DNA from: CADEFQ01 sp050185195
Lineage (GTDB): Bacteria > Pseudomonadota > Gammaproteobacteria > Steroidobacterales > Steroidobacteraceae
NCBI GenBank assembly: GCA_050185195.1
Contig: JBFWZQ010000003.1
Coordinates: forward strand, 62,001 to 126,000
Reading direction: 5' to 3'
DNA: 64,000 bases
In this document: piece by piece, positions 61,701 through 64,000 of the stretch
Layout of the letters: each line of letters starts with the position of its first letter
How positions within the stretch are numbered: the first letter of the stretch is position 1
Translations under genes and position numbers: made by a program
Notes under the pieces: generated by a model
What the model was told of the DNA's origin: nothing
The model's database searches: none
What the model saw: the letters and a program-made list of their open reading frames with translations, nothing else

Positions 61701-64000
61701 CTCCAGCGGATAGCGCTCCCAGCGATCGCCAGTGCGACGCAGCTCATAGGCTGGCCAATAATGTTTGTCCAGCTTCAGGGTGATCACGTCCGGCGCATTG
61801 TTCCAGGCGATCGTCTTCAGCCGTACCGGCGCCCGATCGGGCCGCCCGGTGACCGCCTTCAGGAATGCATCGAGGTCCGGTGTCGGCTGGCCGTCGACTT
61901 CGACGATGCGACGACCCGGAAAGAGCCCCGCGCGCGTGGCCGGCGATCCGTAGGCGAAATACGCGATGTACACCCCCTCGGGCGGTATGCTCCGCTGCGC
62001 CTGCATCGCGCGGTGGGGCGCGTGCAGCGTCGCCCCGGCCCATTGCACGACGCGGGTCAGGTCGACGCCGGACAGCGCCGCGGTCTTCACCTCGATGTCG
62101 CGGGTCTCGCTCCCGCGCCACACGGTGACCCGCACCTGCGGCTTGTCGGCGACAGCCCGCTCGACGTCGCGAAAATGCGTCACCACCGTGCCATCGATGG
62201 CGAGCAGCAGGTCGCCCTGCTGCAGTTCGCGGATCGCGTCCGACCCACCGACGAGCCGGGTGATCGTGAGTACGCGACGGGCACCGTCGTTGGCGGTCTC
62301 GAGCCGCCGGACCCAGTCGTCCGTGAGCCCGAGGCGGCGCGCAGCGGCGAGCGTTTGCGGAAAGAGCTCGGCCTCGAGCGAATGGATCGCCCGGCCTTCG
62401 TGCACGCGCTCGACCATGTCGGCCACAATCCCGATCGGCACGCCGCGGTTTTCCTGCACCACGTCGCGCCCGCTCTCGGACGCGAAGCTCGACCAGAGGC
62501 CCGCGACAGCGCCCGCCTTGTCGAGCAACACGCCATCGAAATCCTGCGGCCCGTTGACTAGCTCGATGGTCTCGAGGTTCGAATCGCGAAACTGCATCGT
62601 GCGCGACAGCGGCAGCGCGATCGGATCGATGTCGGCCACGCTGGTCGCCCGCGACTTCAGCCCGGTGCCGGGCGAGAGTCCGACCACCGTGACGTCGTCG
62701 CCCGGGCGCAGCGGCTTCGTGCCAAATTTCGCGCTGCGCACCGGCGTCGAGCCGATCAGCTGCGGGTCGTACTGCACGATCGACAGGTTGTGCAGCGGGT
62801 GCACGAACAGCACGCGCCCCGGCACCTCGAGCGTGCCGGCAAAAGTGACACGCACATCGCCAAGCGACACGGGCACGGTGTTGCGATCGACCACGACGAG
62901 CCCGCGCCCGGCGTCGACGACGAGGCCCGTGCCGTGGTAGTGGCGCTCGGTGACCCCCTCGATCGCGTAGGGCATGTCGAAGTCGACCGTGACCAGCGAG
63001 GGCACGACGCGCCCGACACGCGGGTCGTCCACGGCCTGGAAGACGGTGCTGCCCGCGACGGGCGCCTTCGGCGGCGGCGGCGCGGCCAACTGCCGGCAGT
63101 CCCAGAAACCGCTCGCGTCGTTGCGCTTGCAACGCTGCGCGGGGAACCAGCGCCGATCCATGCGCACCGACCGCAGCTGGCTGCCGTTGGGATCGTCGAT
63201 CGTCGAGTAGCGGATCGTCGTGCGATCGCCATCGCCCAGCATTTCGATCGCGACCTCGAGGTCGCCGATGCCGGCGATCGCCGTGCCGTTCACCGCCGTG
63301 ATGACCGCACCGCGCGGCACGCCGGAGGAACCCAGCGCGTAGCCGGGGTTCGCCACGTAGGCCCCGCGCACCGGGATGTTGAAATGGCGGGCCATCTGGT
63401 AGGAAAGCGTGTTGACGACCCCGTCGCCGAACTCGAGGTACTCGTCCGGCGTAATCGTGTGCAGGTCGTCGACCGCGAGTTTCGCCGAGACGAGGGCCCC
63501 GCCCCGCTGCAGCTCGAGTTCGACGGGCGCGCCGACGCTGTCGTCGAGGACGGCGTTCAACGGCTCGAACTGCGTGAGGTACCGCCCGTTCACCCTGACG
63601 AGCACGTCGCCCGGCTGCAGCACGCCCGCGGCGGCGCTGCCCGGCTGCACCTCCGCGACGACGAGCATGCCCGTGTAGTCGGGGAACGCCTTGCGCACGG
63701 CGGCTTCGGTCGCGGGCTGCAGGCCGAGGCGGCGCAGTTCGTCGAACGGCGTGTAGAGGAAGGTGGTCTGCAACGTGCCGCGCGGCACGGCCTTGCCCTG
63801 GCGGATGAGATCGAGCGCGCGCTTCACGCGCGCGAGCGGCAGGTAGAAGCTCGACGCCGCGGCGCTTGACCCGCCGGCATTCAAGGCAACGACCCGGCCC
63901 TGGATGTCGATCACCGGCGAGCCCGACGAGCCGCCCGAGGTGCCCGACGCCGCCTGCAGGTAGAAGGTGTTGAAGTCGTTGTACTTGCCGACGCCGTATT
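61698..64000 (-). CDS. Nma111/DegP7-like double serine protease with PDZ domains (5' end outside window)
   Basis: About 767 residues visible; the N-terminus lies beyond base 64000. The first residues contain the trypsin-type nucleophile motif GSSGSPV with the catalytic serine codon at 63924-63926. The following GRVVALNAGGSSAAASSFYL matches yeast Nma111p and plant DegP7. A PDZ domain follows (LVVAEVQPGSAAAGVLQPGD), then a second protease-like domain without a GxSGGP motif (QDFDGVLLDKAGAVAGLW) and further PDZ domains (VGGSDAIRELQQGDLLLAI; YIAYFAYGSPATRAGL). It probably cleaves or holds misfolded envelope proteins, but the signal peptide cannot be seen. Confidence 0.85.
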   Translation of the reverse strand, partial: YGVGKYNDFNTFYLQAASGTSGGSSGSPVIDIQGRVVALNAGGSSAAASSFYLPLARVKRALDLIRQGKAVPRGTLQTTFLYTPFDELRRLGLQPATEAAVRKAFPDYTGMLVVAEVQPGSAAAGVLQPGDVLVRVNGRYLTQFEPLNAVLDDSVGAPVELELQRGGALVSAKLAVDDLHTITPDEYLEFGDGVVNTLSYQMARHFNIPVRGAYVANPGYALGSSGVPRGAVITAVNGTAIAGIGDLEVAIEMLGDGDRTTIRYSTIDDPNGSQLRSVRMDRRWFPAQRCKRNDASGFWDCRQLAAPPPPKAPVAGSTVFQAVDDPRVGRVVPSLVTVDFDMPYAIEGVTERHYHGTGLVVDAGRGLVVVDRNTVPVSLGDVRVTFAGTLEVPGRVLFVHPLHNLSIVQYDPQLIGSTPVRSAKFGTKPLRPGDDVTVVGLSPGTGLKSRATSVADIDPIALPLSRTMQFRDSNLETIELVNGPQDFDGVLLDKAGAVAGLWSSFASESGRDVVQENRGVPIGIVADMVERVHEGRAIHSLEAELFPQTLAAARRLGLTDDWVRRLETANDGARRVLTITRLVGGSDAIRELQQGDLLLAIDGTVVTHFRDVERAVADKPQVRVTVWRGSETRDIEVKTAALSGVDLTRVVQWAGATLHAPHRAMQAQRSIPPEGVYIAYFAYGSPATRAGLFPGRRIVEVDGQPTPDLDAFLKAVTGRPDRAPVRLKTIAWNNAPDVITLKLDKHYWPAYELRRTGDRWERYPLE

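Overview
The window is very GC-rich and almost fully coding: 58 protein genes and no RNA genes, insertion sequences or CRISPR arrays that I can see. Synteny (amgK-murU, lptD-surA-pdxA-rsmA-apaG-apaH, lgt/thyA/folA), outer-membrane biogenesis genes and paired TonB-dependent receptors point to a Gram-negative gammaproteobacterium. The content resembles the Xanthomonadales/Steroidobacterales/Nevskiales neighbourhood, but that placement is inference.

Layout. 1-2 kb: the end of a CHRD-domain protein and an exported N-acyl-D-amino-acid deacylase. 2-5.4 kb (minus): amgK-murU-lipA-lipB, for cell-wall sugar recycling and lipoylation. 5.4-12.4 kb (plus): lptD-surA-pdxA-rsmA-usp-apaG-apaH. 12.4-14.5 kb: an M20 peptidase, a DUF2007 protein and a lipoprotein. 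14.5-18.4 kb (plus): four kynurenine-pathway genes with overlapping start and stop codons. 18.4-23.3 kb (mostly minus): rlmI, lgt, thyA, a SET-domain methyltransferase and folA, with a glycine-zipper lipoprotein facing lgt. 23.3-31.4 kb: a DUF255 protein, exported RidA, HIT protein, type III PLP decarboxylase, M61 peptidase, TetR regulator and a class V aminotransferase.

31.4-60 kb is the accessory part. A five-gene minus-strand operon (36.4 to 31.9 kb) holds a TonB-dependent receptor, an 82-residue Tat-signal protein, a probable dimeric alpha/beta-barrel protein, a VOC-fold lipoprotein and a dual-CDGSH/bicupin fusion. It is flanked by MarR-M19 dipeptidase, an APC permease and a second class V aminotransferase. 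Next come hutC-hutU-hutH, then cyclase-iorA-iorB divergent from a second MarR gene. A 9.8-kb minus-strand locus (60.0 to 50.2 kb) follows with four exported amidohydrolases, a Tat-exported M19 dipeptidase and a second TonB-dependent receptor. The common theme is uptake and degradation of peptides, N-acyl amino acids and aromatic amino acids. 60.2-64 kb: a PhnB-like VOC protein, Sua5 and the C-terminal part of an Nma111/DegP7-like double protease that runs off the window.

The most unusual features are the receptor-CDGSH/bicupin operon, the receptor/amidohydrolase/dipeptidase locus, a probable CTG start codon at 52714, and a repeated arrangement in which a -10-like hexamer sits exactly six bases before the start codon of six genes. 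The last suggests leaderless transcripts.
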